From Panorpa germanica (Eukaryota; Arthropoda; Insecta; Mecoptera; Panorpidae), in NCBI GenBank assembly GCA_963678705.1, contig OY783212.1, forward strand, positions 6,758,001 to 6,822,000: a stretch of DNA of 64,000 nt, read 5' to 3'. A program made the position numbers and the translations under genes. Positions 1 through 12,324 of this stretch are shown here, piece by piece (within the stretch, counting starts at the first letter, position 1; each line of letters opens with the position of its first letter). The notes under the pieces are model-generated. The model did no database searches. It had not been told where the DNA came from and worked only from the letters and a program-made list of their open reading frames with translations.

Positions 1-484
1 TTCAACTCAATACACTCAACGTTGAATTATATTTTATTTAATTCTTTTTCTGTGCTAATACCTTCATCTGTTGGCTTTGTAACTCAATCTTTACTTGATT
101 ATAACCTTAAAAAGTTTTAAACTGTCGGCCTAGCAGCAATGCTCGTTCTGTTTGCGTAAATAGTAATTTCAAAATGTTCGATCGCTGATCAAATATTGAC
201 GCTTCATTTAATGGAGAATTGAAATTTGAGAAGTGATTTTATAAGGAAAAGTCTTCATGAAATTTACACGTTCCAAACTTTTTTGTAACATAATACGTAT
301 TATTGAGCTTCATTATATCAAATACGGGTATAATATTTTAGAAAGTTCTTGTTAGCCAATATTACTTATGAGCAAAGACAGCATAGCTCTTCAATTTCCA
401 AGGAATTAACCAATAAATTAAATTATTCTGAAAAAGATACTTTTTAACGACGCTGTTAACATTAGACGATTTTTCAAATTATTA
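1..484. other. non-coding, nothing recognised
   Basis: AT-rich sequence with no open frame of useful length and no repeat that I could match elsewhere in the window. A short stretch near 440-475 faintly resembles the dispersed repeat at 2635-3195, but it is too short to call. Confidence 0.5.
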
Positions 485-714
485 CACTGTAAAAAAACAT
501 TATTTGAAAAAGCTTTAGATTCCTCTTTCTTTGAATAGAGCCACTGCGAAAGAAAATATCACCGATTTTTTCTCGCGACTTTTAAATCACCTTATGCTTG
601 TATGATTCAATACATTACAGATTCATAAATTCTTTATCGCAGTGCAGCCTTAGTCTAAGAAACAGGTGTCCAAAGCATTTTTTCGACCAAATTTTTTTAC
701 AGTGTAGATATTTT
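485..714. mobile_element. MITE with CACTGTAAAAA ends, copy 1
   Basis: The 230-bp element begins CACTGTAAAAAAACATT and ends with the inverted complement AATTTTTTTACAGTG, and each end is flanked by the dinucleotide TA (483-484 and 715-716). TA target duplication and terminal inverted repeats are the hallmark of Tc1/mariner-type MITEs. Inside are the phrases ATTCAATACATTACAG and TTTATCGCAGTGCAG. The first recurs in the copy at 55970 and both recur in degraded form in the copy at 54093. It has no coding capacity and is presumably mobilised in trans by an unidentified transposase. Confidence 0.7.
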
Positions 715-716
715 CA

Positions 717-1650
717 AAATACAAAATAAATGCTACTGAACATTCATGCATTATATTTTACTTATAAAAAAAAAGTAGTAATATTCAATCTAAATAGGGT
801 TTCTTTTATTGTTTTGTAGTTATTCTAAAATACATTAATCCTTGTCTTTTGCATTTAGTTAATGACAATGTAATAGAATTATGTTAAAAAACTATAGAAA
901 ATTATCAAGTCACCAAATTATAAATAATATTTAATTATCTATATAATATAGAATAAATAACTTTTATTACGAGAAATACGAGATATCTTTTAATTTAAAT
1001 TAAAAAAATTAAATAAAAAATTCGTCCTGCTATAGCCAGTGTTCCAAATGCGTCGTACGCATACGTGCGACTTAAACATGCGACATCCGCAACATTTATA
1101 TATTTTTATTCATAAGTTGACATTATTTAGACATGAGTGTACTTTTAACGTACAGACTAGTGCGACTTAAACATGCCACACTAATAAAACTCTTACTTAT
1201 CGCTGTATGTTTGATGTTTATTTAACAAGCAATAATAAACATTTAAAATGTGTGCTGCATGAATTTAAAATCATTCTGTAGGTAATATATTTTATTACCA
1301 TTTTATATATTTTACACCATATACCGTAATATTTAAAACTAAGTCAACATTCGCATAATCCTTATCGTCTTGTTTCTTTTATGAAATGACAGTGATGCAT
1401 ATGCTTTGTACACACTTTGATAAGCATGCAGTTGTTACCAGAGTGAAGTAATTCATTTTACTCAACTCCTAACCCTGACCTGACATCGTGCGACGTTACT
1501 TGGAACTACAATCCTATAATCAGACATTATTTATTAATATGTATTTAAATAAACGCGCGCATTACGGCAATGTGTGTAAATCAACCGTCAAGTACTGGTT
1601 ACGCCTTTCTACATGATATGCGTTGCGTTTAACAAATAAGCCTATTAGAG
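717..1650. other. non-coding, one short direct repeat
   Basis: No credible gene. The phrase GCGACTTAAACATGC occurs at about 1068 and again at about 1160, a short spaced direct repeat without other context. The stretch from 1480 towards 1650 is visibly less AT-rich than its surroundings and leads into the foldback element. Confidence 0.45.
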
Positions 1651-1987
1651 CAAGATCCCAGGGCCGCCAGACATCACTTATTTTCTGATGAACAAAATGT
1701 GTAAGATTGAGTAGTGTTAGTATGTACAATGATCGTATGCCTACCTGCTAACTTGACCAGGCGGCCATTTTCCAGGTATCATGTAATCAAGGTTTATGTA
1801 TCACTTACTCATTATCCGTGCGCATGAGAGTGAGTGAGACATAAACCTTGATTACATGATACCTGGAAAATTGCCGCCTAGTCAAGTTAGCAGGTAGGCA
1901 TACGATCATTGTACATACTAACACTACTCAATCTTACACATTTTGTTCATCAAAAAATAAGTAAAGTCTGGCGGCCCTGGGATCTTG
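1651..1987. mobile_element. foldback (near-palindromic) element, full copy
   Basis: The sequence from CAAGATCCCAGGGCCGCC onward is repeated in inverted orientation and ends at CTGGGATCTTG. The arms (about 1651-1811 and 1828-1987) are each about 160 bp and differ at only a few positions. They are separated by a loop of about 15 bp containing CCGTGCGCATG. Transcription through it would give a long, nearly perfect RNA hairpin. A half copy lies at 19219-19396. No coding capacity and no clear target duplication is visible. This may be a foldback/MITE-type transposon; the superfamily is unknown. Confidence 0.75.
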
Positions 1988-2634
1988 GACTATGTGCTAC
2001 CAGTGAGTACCACTAAAAACCGTAGCGCTCGTGGCATTGGTATGGGAACCTGTGGATGCTTACCTTGAGAAGTAATCGTTATGATATAATATAGACCTAT
2101 TTAAGGGGGATAAGTAGGGAGAATGTGTAAAGATATTCTTAGAAATAATAATCACATTTTCTCAACTCTCGTCAGTTCATGACCTCTAATATTAATCTCA
2201 CCTATGTTTCAATATAGTCTGGCCACCCACACTCACACGAGTAGAATTACAATTAAGGTCATTGGAGCTATAAATTTTCCAAGCGGTTGACAAATTAGAC
2301 TTAAAGTTAATATATTGGCAAACTTCAAATCCAAAATTAACGCAACGCAACGCAACCGTGCAGACAATAGTTGTTGGTGGGTTAAGTGACACTCCGGAGA
2401 ATTATAGTGTCTAAGACCAATTTAATAATTTAAGCAGAATGTAAACATGAACTGTATGGTTTATACGATTTATAGAATTTGGTTTCTAACCATAAAACAT
2501 CGATGTTTCTCGTATGTGATGAAGTATTTAATTAAACAACATCACAGGATGTGTTTCAGTCATTAAAATGTGATAAAAAGCTTTTAAGGAACAAGGTTTC
2601 AATACATATTTAAGGAGAGTGTGGGGGGGGGGGA
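1988..2634. other. non-coding; poly-G run
   Basis: No gene recognised. It contains a short G homopolymer near 2623-2633. Open frames here lack any family resemblance. Confidence 0.45.
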
Positions 2635-3195
2635 TGATGATATTTTTTGACGACACAGTTAATATATAATTATTTTTATAATTACTACATGATAAAATAA
2701 CATTGGAAGAATACTTTGGGGCATGAGACGTTGACAGCGAATCTCCGCAGACGAGAAAAAGTAACATTGCGGGGCGATTTTCTGAAATCGAAAAACCAAA
2801 ATGATTTCATTAGTTGATAAGTTTCTGCAGGTAATGCTGTCGAGTTTTTTTTATTGATTTTCCTATTTTTTCCTACACTTAAAAGTCAAAATACCGATTT
2901 TTCATGAAATAAATTAGAAGCTTTGTTATTTCAAAATTCGTTAAAATTAAAAAATAGAAAAAAACTTGACAGCGTTACCCTGTCATTTATGTAAAGAAAG
3001 AGTGTGCAAAATTTCAATAGAATCGATCCAGTAGATTTTGAGCTAGAGAGGACACCGACTCTGAAAAAACTATGTGTGAGAAAAACGTATTTAAAAGTTT
3101 CAAAGTAAGAAGAACCAGACCAGGGAGGTGAATACTTAAAACTCTGTATCTCCGACAGTTTTACTCCAATCGATTTCAAATTTTCACACAATAAA
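2635..3195. repeat. dispersed repeat, copy 1 of pair
   Basis: Two blocks match the region 25020-25310 in the same order. One is a block around GTTAATATATAATTATTT followed by GATAAAATAACATT. The other includes ATTTATGTAAAGAAAGAGTG and then TATCTCCGACAGTTTTACTC. The spacing between blocks is larger here, so one copy has an insertion or the other a deletion. No coding motif is recognised; probably an old transposon fragment of unknown family. Confidence 0.5.
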
Positions 3196-5990
3196 CTTAA
3201 TATATTGTACTTTAAATAAAAACATACGAGTATTATTAAAAAATATAAATAAATAAAAATAATGAAAAAAAAGTTGAAACCTTAACAACCTTCACTTTGT
3301 TCACAGATTAGTTGTGTTTCCCTTTTGACTAGGTAGGTATGAGAATCTTCAAATCTTTAAAAATTAATTACAGTACATGAACATACATATGATACATTAT
3401 TCCCAAAAAAGCATCCTGAGTTACGTTCTACAATTTTTATGTGTTCTATTTGTGTGCATAGTTATTAGTTCTAAAAACAATATATCTGTAATACATAATT
3501 TATAATTTGCACTTATTAAAAAAGCTTATTGAAGAAATTAAATATAATTAATTAATAAAGTTAATCTGATTGTTCCGAGTTTCCCCGCTTTCAAATATCT
3601 GCTTATAATCTCGTATATTTCATACTTGATTTTATATTTTCCAAAATAATTTCCAAAACTATGGCATAACATTTAATAAAGAGTTTTCGTTTAAAGTTCA
3701 CCCTTTCAACGTTATAGCGCTGGTAGCAGAAAATCAACTTCATATTTAAAGTAACAATATTTTTCTATGTATTCAATAAAAATGATAGCTCAGTTTATCT
3801 CAAATAGCCCGCGGTATTTTGAACCCCATTCACTAGCGGAATGTGGAAATAAATGTATAGGTCCCGGATTTTCCTACTGTATTCAGATCAAATTTAAATA
3901 TAAAGCGAATTTTCCAAAAGTTTCATCGAGAGAGAAATAACTACCTCAGAGTGATCCAAAATGTTTAAACTCGAAACACTAAAAAGTAAATAAATTTTCA
4001 GGATATAGATTCGTAGGCAGAGTGGTATTGAATTACATAAGTCGTTGGTGTTGGCTCTAATATGTTTAGGAAGAATATTTCAGGTCAAAAGAAATAATAT
4101 GATATTAAAGGTAAATGCAAATAAATTTACAAACAAATGCAAATAAATTATTTTGTGATCTCTTTTACGACTTTTTAAGACATAAGTTTACCTTTTGGAC
4201 CTTCCAGTGCGCCAAACGTTTAATCCACTTCCGAATGTTCAATAGCCAAGAATGCCATTATGAAAGTGCGTTTAATGTTTCTAAAATCTTTAAAGAAATC
4301 AAATCCAATCTTCTATGCATTAGCCGTACTCCTCTTAACTTTTAGTTGCGGCCCTGTTTAAAAGTTTATTACAAATAACATTATTTGTTCAACGAGTCTT
4401 TCCTATTTACAGAGCTAGGCTTCCAGTTGGGAGAGAGAGAGAGGCTTCCATTGCCATTGATTGAATAAAGAAAAGCTGAACGCTCCCGAATGAACTGAAT
4501 GATTTTATTTTAAGCACAAAGATGGTAAAATGTTGAGCTATTAAAAATGTTTCCGAATCTAGCAATTCAATCAAAAATTCAATGGCCGCCAGTCGAGCGA
4601 TTTCGCATTGAACTCAATAGGGAATTGATGATAGGTCCACCATTTACCATCCGCGTCCGTAAAATGTTTTTCATTGCTTTTCTTTCAAGTGGCTACTTTA
4701 TACTCGTACATACTCATTGAATGGAAATGGAAAACTTTGGAAAGAGTTTAGCTTTTCAAAATATACTTGCAATTTTTTTTTTTACTTGAATTTAAGTACC
4801 TTAATATAAAACTGTTGCTAAAAAGTTTTAATTGTTCTTTTTTTTTGTTGTGAAACGTAAATAATATAGAATTGCTGCTTTTAAAAACTTTTTAAAACGA
4901 AATTTCTTATTTAAAAGGACTAATACCTAACTTACAGATATAACTATATTTTCAAACACGTTAAGGAAGTGTTAATTATAAGTTTTAGTAATTATAAAGT
5001 TAAGTAAGTACCAGGTGTATCTAGAGTGGGAGAAAATGAGAGGAAGTGGATAATATATATATATCCATAACGTGAATAACTTTTTATGTTTTTAATATCA
5101 GGTTAAGGTAAACATCCACTAGGTCGTATCGAACGCATAGATAACATGGTAGAGAAGAGTGACGGGGAAGCGGAAGAAGCGTACGCACGATTGCGTCAGC
5201 AGTTGCTATTTGAAGCAACCATTTCTGAAATACTGGCAGTAACATATTTATACAATTGACCATACAAATATCAATAGTCCTTACTGCACACACTTTCTGT
5301 TCCACGTTTCAGACAATAAATCCAATGAGATAAATTAGTGTTGTGCGGACTAGTGAACGCTTATCCTTATGAAACAAAAATGATTTATAATTATTTTCCT
5401 TATTTATAAGATCAACAATAATATTCGACTAATTTCATTTTCGTTGTAGACGAGGAAACAAGTTGCTTCTTTCATATTATATCTTGCTTCTATATTTGAA
5501 AATGAATTAAATATAACCTTTAAATCTTTGTCACATAGTGGGTATAATACTACATTTTATATAACTAACTGAGAAAAACAGAAACTTGATTTTGTAGTAT
5601 TTATAGAACTGGGATATACACAAACTCGTACAGAAAGTCAATACGCACACTGATTCCAAAAAACTTCCGCAAAGCTCTAACCACAATTTACACTTGTTAA
5701 ATATTTAGGAGTTGGAAAACCTCAATGTCACTTTCAACACTTCGTTAAAAATTTATAAGATAAATATTTTTATTTGAACCCTTTTTGATAAAATTCTTCG
5801 TTTAAAATATTTTTAATGTCTCTGGGACAGTCGGAACTTAGTCGATGTGCCATTATGTATATATTTTATTGTATATGCCTTTACGGCGCTACAAACTCCG
5901 TACATTCTATTTCTGAATTAATAAAACTTGAAATTAAACTCTTCACTTCCGTTTTAATATTATTCGCCACTTTCCAATTCGCCAAAGAAA
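3196..5990. other. long non-coding stretch
   Basis: Nothing supportable was seen apart from homopolymer A/T runs, a short GAGAGAGAGAG tract near 4430-4441 and an isolated TACTCGTA octamer at 4701. The minus-strand open frame at 5084-5305 matches no family that I recognise. Confidence 0.45.
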
Positions 5991-6260
5991 AAGAGGAGAC
6001 AGTGAACGAAGGAGGTGAATGGAGGAGATGCAGAGAAGAAGAAAGAGAAAGAGGAAATAGAGAAAATTATGGAGCAGGTGTAGGGAAAGAACTATCTTTT
6101 TTTTACTTCCGTTATCCATTTTCTTCCCTCTCTCTTCTCCAGATTCAATCAGGTTTCGACCTTTTCTCTACACCTGCTCCATAATTCTCTCTATTTTCTC
6201 TTTCTCCTTTCTCTTCTCTTCACCTCCGCCAATCGACTCTTTCGTTCACTGTCTTCTCTT
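5991..6260. repeat. 100-bp-arm purine/pyrimidine hairpin
   Basis: A purine-rich left arm (5991-6089, including GACAGTGAACGAA and ATTATGGAGCAGGTGTAG) is repeated as its complement in a pyrimidine-rich right arm (6162-6260, including CTACACCTGCTCCATAAT and TTCGTTCACTGTC), with a loop of about 72 bp. The arms differ by scattered substitutions and a few short indels. An open frame of 122 codons on the plus strand runs through the left arm and loop. I treat it as a by-product of the repeat. It could be a foldback transposon or, if transcribed, a hairpin-RNA locus. Confidence 0.7.
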
Positions 6261-7060
6261 AACAACGCTGAGTCATTGAAAGAAATAGAGTTTATTAAAA
6301 TTTATTCTAATTAAAACTTGTATATCACATAACATGTGCTATGTGTTAAGTCTTATACCAATAATTAGTTTTTTATTGTTAATAATGTCCTATGACAACA
6401 CTTGGTAAGAAGTTTGTAGCAAAGGGACTGCGGATGTAACGCAACGCCCAGTATGAATAAATAATATCAACTAGTGCCGAAGAACCCTTATTTAAGATTT
6501 AACCCCAAATCAAAACCCCACAAACACTGCCCGAAATGAACCAACAAACAAACATAGTTAAGAGTATAGATAGAAACTGATTATCAGAACGTGACCTAGA
6601 ACAGGACGAATTTAGAATTAGGTTAGAGGAACCATATTCAGACTTCAGAGTTATAAATCTTTAGTCCTCCAATTAATAGTCCTCTGTTGTTATCACTAAG
6701 ATATCAGTTCTGCATGCAAGATCTACGAACAATACATCTCGTTTCATAACAATTGATTCTTAAGGGTCTGAATCCAGAAATATCTGTTAAATGTTTCACC
6801 AAAAAATAATATTTATCATCTTTCATGTAGCTTAAGATAATTCTAACGGATCTACGAAAACAGAACTGTTTAAAGGACTCTGTGTTCTTTATATGTATTT
6901 TAATTGGTAGGCAATACACATATAACCTTAAAATCTCAAGACACTCTTTCTATTATTACAAGAACAACATTAATTATGTTAAATATGTAAGGAAAGATCA
7001 CATGATGTGGATGAATACACCAATAGATCTGCTCGAACCGAATGGGAATGGAATTGTTGT
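6261..7060. other. non-coding, nothing recognised
   Basis: Short overlapping open frames on both strands (6704-6919 minus, 6882-7064 plus) show no recognisable domain. No repeats matched elsewhere. Confidence 0.45.
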
Positions 7061-7371
7061 TTAGTGAGAGAACGAACGTGTATACGAATGGGATAAAACA
7101 CACGGCACGAATGAAAGAAAACTGATTTCAAACTGGTTTTGAGCATATTTTGGTCGACTGTCTTTGTATGTCACAGAGCATGTTTTGATGGAGATATCAT
7201 GAGCAGAGATGTGCACAAATACTACTGCACATACAAATGTGACACAATAAAATCCCGTTATGCTATTGTTAAAAATTCTATAGAGTCATGAAACACGGCT
7301 CGACTACCAGTTTAGTTTCCTTCGTGCCTTGTGTTTTCTCTCACTCGTATACACGTTCGTTCTCTCACTAA
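7061..7371. mobile_element. MITE with ~65-bp terminal inverted repeats
   Basis: The left end reads TTAGTGAGAGAACGAACGTG and continues with GTATACGA, a stretch containing AAAACACA and GGCACGAA, and further in CAAACTGG. The right end (7303-7371) is its inverted complement, ending CGTTCGTTCTCTCACTAA. The outer 27 bp are almost identical and similarity decays inward over about 65-75 bp. The interior has no coding capacity. I could not identify a clear target duplication, so the superfamily is open. Confidence 0.65.
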
Positions 7372-10300
7372 CGGACGCCCTAATAGTGAACCAAGCGGAT
7401 GATATTGTACACGCTCGTTGCTAAGCAACTAGTTCAAAAAAAGAAACTATAAAAACAAGGAAAAAGTTTTAGTAATAATATTATTAACCGGAAAGCACTG
7501 TTGCGGAACTAGGCCACTGATAAAAGCAGCAGCAAAATATAAATTCATAGTTATATCACAAGAAAAAAGTTTTCTTAATAGAAAATGAACGGAACATGCA
7601 ATAATAAATGCCATGACTCTGGTTAATGGATGTTTGAATAATATATGAAAATACGTTTTACAAAACTTTTAATACTGTTAAAAGGATACATTTTCTAATT
7701 AGCCGGGTACTATAATGAAGGGTACTGTACTTAAGTATTCCTGACCCCTCTCTTATTATCTAGAAATATTTTATTTATTATAATAATACTAATACATATT
7801 CATATTCATAAATATATGTATTTTATATGCGATGCTACATTTAATACCGTAGAGGAAAGAACCTCTAAATTTAATTTAAAAAACATGCAGTAAATTAAAT
7901 AGCTCCTTTTCAACGTTTCTGTATCAACGGTTTAGTTATGACTACAAGGTACGTGTTGTCATAAAAAGAATATAAAATTTCATCAGTACTTCGTGCGATG
8001 AATTAATTTCATTTTCGTAATATTTGTTGGAAGAGCGAGTTACGACGAAATCCAAAGAAAAAAATAGGTTTGTAGCAAATGTTCATATAACGTAACTGAT
8101 ATAAGTACTAAGAGAAATTAAGGCAGGTCCTCGTACCACCGTGGGTTAGCTTCTTGACTAAAAGAAATAAGGTACTCAAAATGCTTGGGCACCTTTGACG
8201 ACTCCGCTAGAGAACATAACCTGAAAACATAGACCTAATGGCTTTTGAATATTCGTCTTTACTCATTTTTTGTTCTTATTTTGCTTGTTAGTCTTGTTTT
8301 TTCTTATTAAGTTCGAATGTTGGATTAAAAATGATCTACCATCTGCCACATCTTGTCACAATTTGGTTATTTATTTAATGATGTAAGTTTAATGTACACA
8401 CATTTACGTTTTGTGTTAATACTTCAAATATCGAATTACTTAAAAGATATTTATCACATTGTTTATTTTAAATTTTACATAAAATATTCTTCATCTATTA
8501 TATTCGGTCGAACTGTACGTGCAATTGGCTATTGTGGCAGCCATCTTTTATTTCCATCAAGAAGCATCCTATCAGATGGACAAAAAATATTTTTGTTGAA
8601 GAGAATCTGTAAAAAAATATTCCGGTTAATATTTATGTTATCCTATGTACATAATTTGGCAATAGTTATACTTTAAAACAAAGTACCTATTTACAAATTT
8701 AAAGCAATTAGCATCAGTAGGATTTCCATGAATATGTAAGTAGTAACGTATGGGAGTATATTAGTGTATACCACTAATTAACTAACAATAACTAATAATT
8801 ATGTAATTTAATTATCTGTACTTAATTTCTATACTCAACTCACAAACAATTTCTATAACATAACTCAAAACCTTCATTGAATTTGAAGATATTTGTATAT
8901 ATACTCTAATTCTTAGAACGGTTGTTATGTAACAACCCTTGTAGAAAATGTAACATAATGTTTAATTAGCTTGTTGTAAGCTAGTAAGTGTGAAACTACA
9001 CTGCATATGAGAAATAGAAAATGAAGCTTAGAATTAGCTTATGACAACCTAGTTATAGTGAAACTGCTCTGCCAGATAAATTCTACCTCAGTGAGTTTTT
9101 TTGGCATTCAAATTTTCAGTTTTTGCAATATTAGTTAGAATTATTGGTCAATACTGTTGTGAATCTAATGTGTATCTAACATAAGAAAAGTGATCTGTTA
9201 TGGAAATGTTAACTAAAATACAAGCTTCTGTGAACTCTTTACTGCTATTTGAAAAAAAAATCCACCCTTTTAACATAATGATAAAATTTATTAAGTAGAC
9301 TGTTTTAACGATTATGAAATATTAATAAAATATCCTTATTTAGACCATTTCAGATGAAATAGTACCAGGTTTCGCTTAAGTTATATGTTACATGAACATA
9401 CATTCATAGATTCATAATTATTCCTAAGAAAGCTATTTATTTTTGATTTTCAAAGTGAAATTTGTGAGGAAAATTTTATATTTGTTATTTTATATTCTTT
9501 CTTAGAAGATATATTTAAATTCACCAGAAATTGATATTACATAAAAGAAACAAAGCTCACTTCGTGTGAGAGCTAAGAAGGCTTTCAGTGTAAGTGTAAT
9601 AAAAGCTTTATAATGAATTAGATATAATTGTGTAACTGATATTAGCAGTAATATATCAAGTATCATATATTAAGAGATGTAGTTAATTTCCAGCATCCTG
9701 ACACTGTGTATGTGTTAACGTGTCTATGATTGTGATGGAGCACGTAGCTTTAACAACCCTAGAGATGATATACCCGAAAGTAATATTTGAAGTAGTAGGC
9801 TGCTTATTTAATTATTTAGGTTCTGATGCTGTTACAATACATATGGTGTTATTAATATTCCAGGAACTACCTTATTGGAACAAACGAAGTATCATGTACT
9901 AGTATTAGTATACATTTGATAGCCTATATAATACGTATTGAGTCTAGACGAGAGTATTTCAATTCTGAACGACATACATAACATAGATATTAGCTAAGGC
10001 CTACCTACTTGAAACCTCCGACTTTTTCAATAGGGTGTAGTCAAATTTTTTTAAGAAGATTCTGTTTTGTTTTTTTATTAGTACACTATTGTATGTATTT
10101 CATACGTCCATATTCATAATATGAATATGAGTTTGAAGATCAAAGTGCCGCAGTATGATCTACTTGTTATCGTAGAAATTCGGATCGTGGTAAGATACAT
10201 GCATATTCATACATAATGCAATCTAATCCACGTAATTATGTCTATTGTTCCTGTTAATTTAGAGCACACATTTTATTATTTTACACATATCTAATTTACC

Positions 10301-12324
10301 AGCATTTGCTAATTTTTTACAATATTATTATATTATATTTTTATGAATATGCAATTCATTCATGTAAACTTAACTTAACTTAATGGTACTTATGTGGTGC
10401 CTATAATCAAATAATGACCACTCGTTTACAGTTTTTGTTGTATTCCTGTTTTAATGTTCTTCTCTAGGTGGAGTCTTAAGATTTATATTTTATGTCCAAC
10501 AAGGATGAGCTCCTTCATGCTTGCTGGACCTCACCGTCTCTCCCCATTAAACAATTTGGTAAAGTATAGTTCACATCAACTTTATCTTTATTAGTCTTCC
10601 GACAGGTGGAGTGGTTTCACCATTTGTAGCGGATAAAATATACATTTCATATGAACTATGTGAGAAACTGAACTGTAAATGAATTCTTTCATAACAAAAA
10701 TGTCATGCGCATCTTCAATATGATAGCGTAGTGTCTCCAAAATGTGTGCTTGGTCGTTATGGTTCACGAGTGCCAGCTGAGGCATTTACGATTTATATTT
10801 GTGTCCAATTGTGAGAGCCCTGTTCTCATAATTCTTTTTAAGTACACGTTAAACATTGCGGTTGGGGCAAGCTAGTTATGCAAGTAAGAACCAAAGAAAG
10901 AATAGTCTGTGTTATCCTGTTTCTACATTTTCTTTGAGCATAAATATTATAAAAACCTACATTACATAAAATTATATTTATTTTAACATCATTTATGAAA
11001 ATTTATGAAAATTATTTAGTGCTGTTTAAAGATGTATTGACGTAACATCAGCAAATCATTTACTGTTAAATCCGTTATCGATTTTTTAAGAAATCTATTG
11101 TTATTTTTATTTTTTTTATTTTGCCTTGGCTCATAGTCAAAACCACCAAGAATTGTACATTATGTTAAATAAAGAATTTTTTATTCTCATGGTCTAATTT
11201 CATCACTATTGCAAGTTTATATCGAGTCACATCTCCTATATCGAAGTAGAGCTACCACAATCTCTCAGTCCACAAAAACTGCTTCACTCGCTTCATTCAT
11301 AACTTATATTCATTTTAAATCAACATAAAAACTCAATATTTTTGTTAAAATTAGATGATACTTTTATTTTAATTCGAAAAACAATTTTTAAGGTTATAAA
11401 TACTCGTAGAACACAACATCTGTCAAATGTGCCATAAAGACGGTTGCATGTTGACAGTTAAAGAGAGTGCGAAATTTAATATGACAGCTCTTATTGAAAG
11501 ATACTATTTAATAAAATCGCCTTATTTTTAAAGTTATATTAAAAGATGCATTATTAAATTCTATTTCGTTACAGAACTGCAAATTAATAATGCATCTTTT
11601 AATGTATTTGATTTTCCATTTAGTAACCCGTAATCCCAGACCTTTCTCAGCAAAGTCAACGACGACAGAAGCAATTTAAACAAACCAAAAGGGTTTCATT
11701 TTCATTTAAAATCTAAAAAGGTTGTCAACCGTTCTTAAGATAAATAGTATATTTTTCTTGTTATTTTACCTCGGAGGGTCTTGTAATTTAAATATTATAG
11801 CACGACTAATAAAAACAAATTGAAACAGAAAACAAAACAATAAATTCTACATTTTATTTACATAATAATGTTAGCTTGTCACAACATACAACTTTTACTA
11901 ACGACGATTGTGTAAAACTTTTATTAGGATGATAATACGCATTCCATGGATTTCAATAAGACATCCAGACTCCGGTTGTACGAATTTATTTCCTTTTCCG
12001 GCGGTGGATATAAAACCATCCGGTGCATAAAAATATATCTTCGCGCTTTACAAGTTTAATAAAGTTTAATTTATTTAGTCTCTTCTATTATTATTGAGCT
12101 CATCTTAGAATTGTTAATAAATCTTTTACCCTTATTAAACCCAAGAGTGTATTTCGTACTTACTTCTTTTCCATAAGGTTAAACCCGGTTAAAAACTATC
12201 AAAATTTAAATCTACATAATACATTTTTATATGCAGACATTTTTTACTAGCTTTTACATAGATTTTTGTTGCAATTGTTTTGCTATATTAACACGAAACC
12301 AATGCATTCTAGCGAGAAGACTAC
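7372..12324. other. 5-kb non-coding stretch
   Basis: No credible gene. The 107-codon frame at 8353-8676 is AT-rich in composition and matches nothing that I know. Small features are a pair of loosely similar segments around 8985-9080 and a 19-bp perfect inverted repeat at 11538-11556 / 11585-11603 (core AAAAGATGCATTATTA, 28-bp loop) that could form a stem-loop. An octamer TACTCGTA is at 11401. Confidence 0.4.

Noticed and set aside
5816..6184. 122-codon plus-strand frame
   Set aside because: It runs into a hairpin repeat. The Glu/Arg-rich part is simply the purine-rich arm and would be created by composition alone.
8353..8676. 107-codon plus-strand frame
   Set aside because: Composition follows the AT-rich background (Ile, Leu, Phe, Tyr, Lys), with no motif, signal or splice support.
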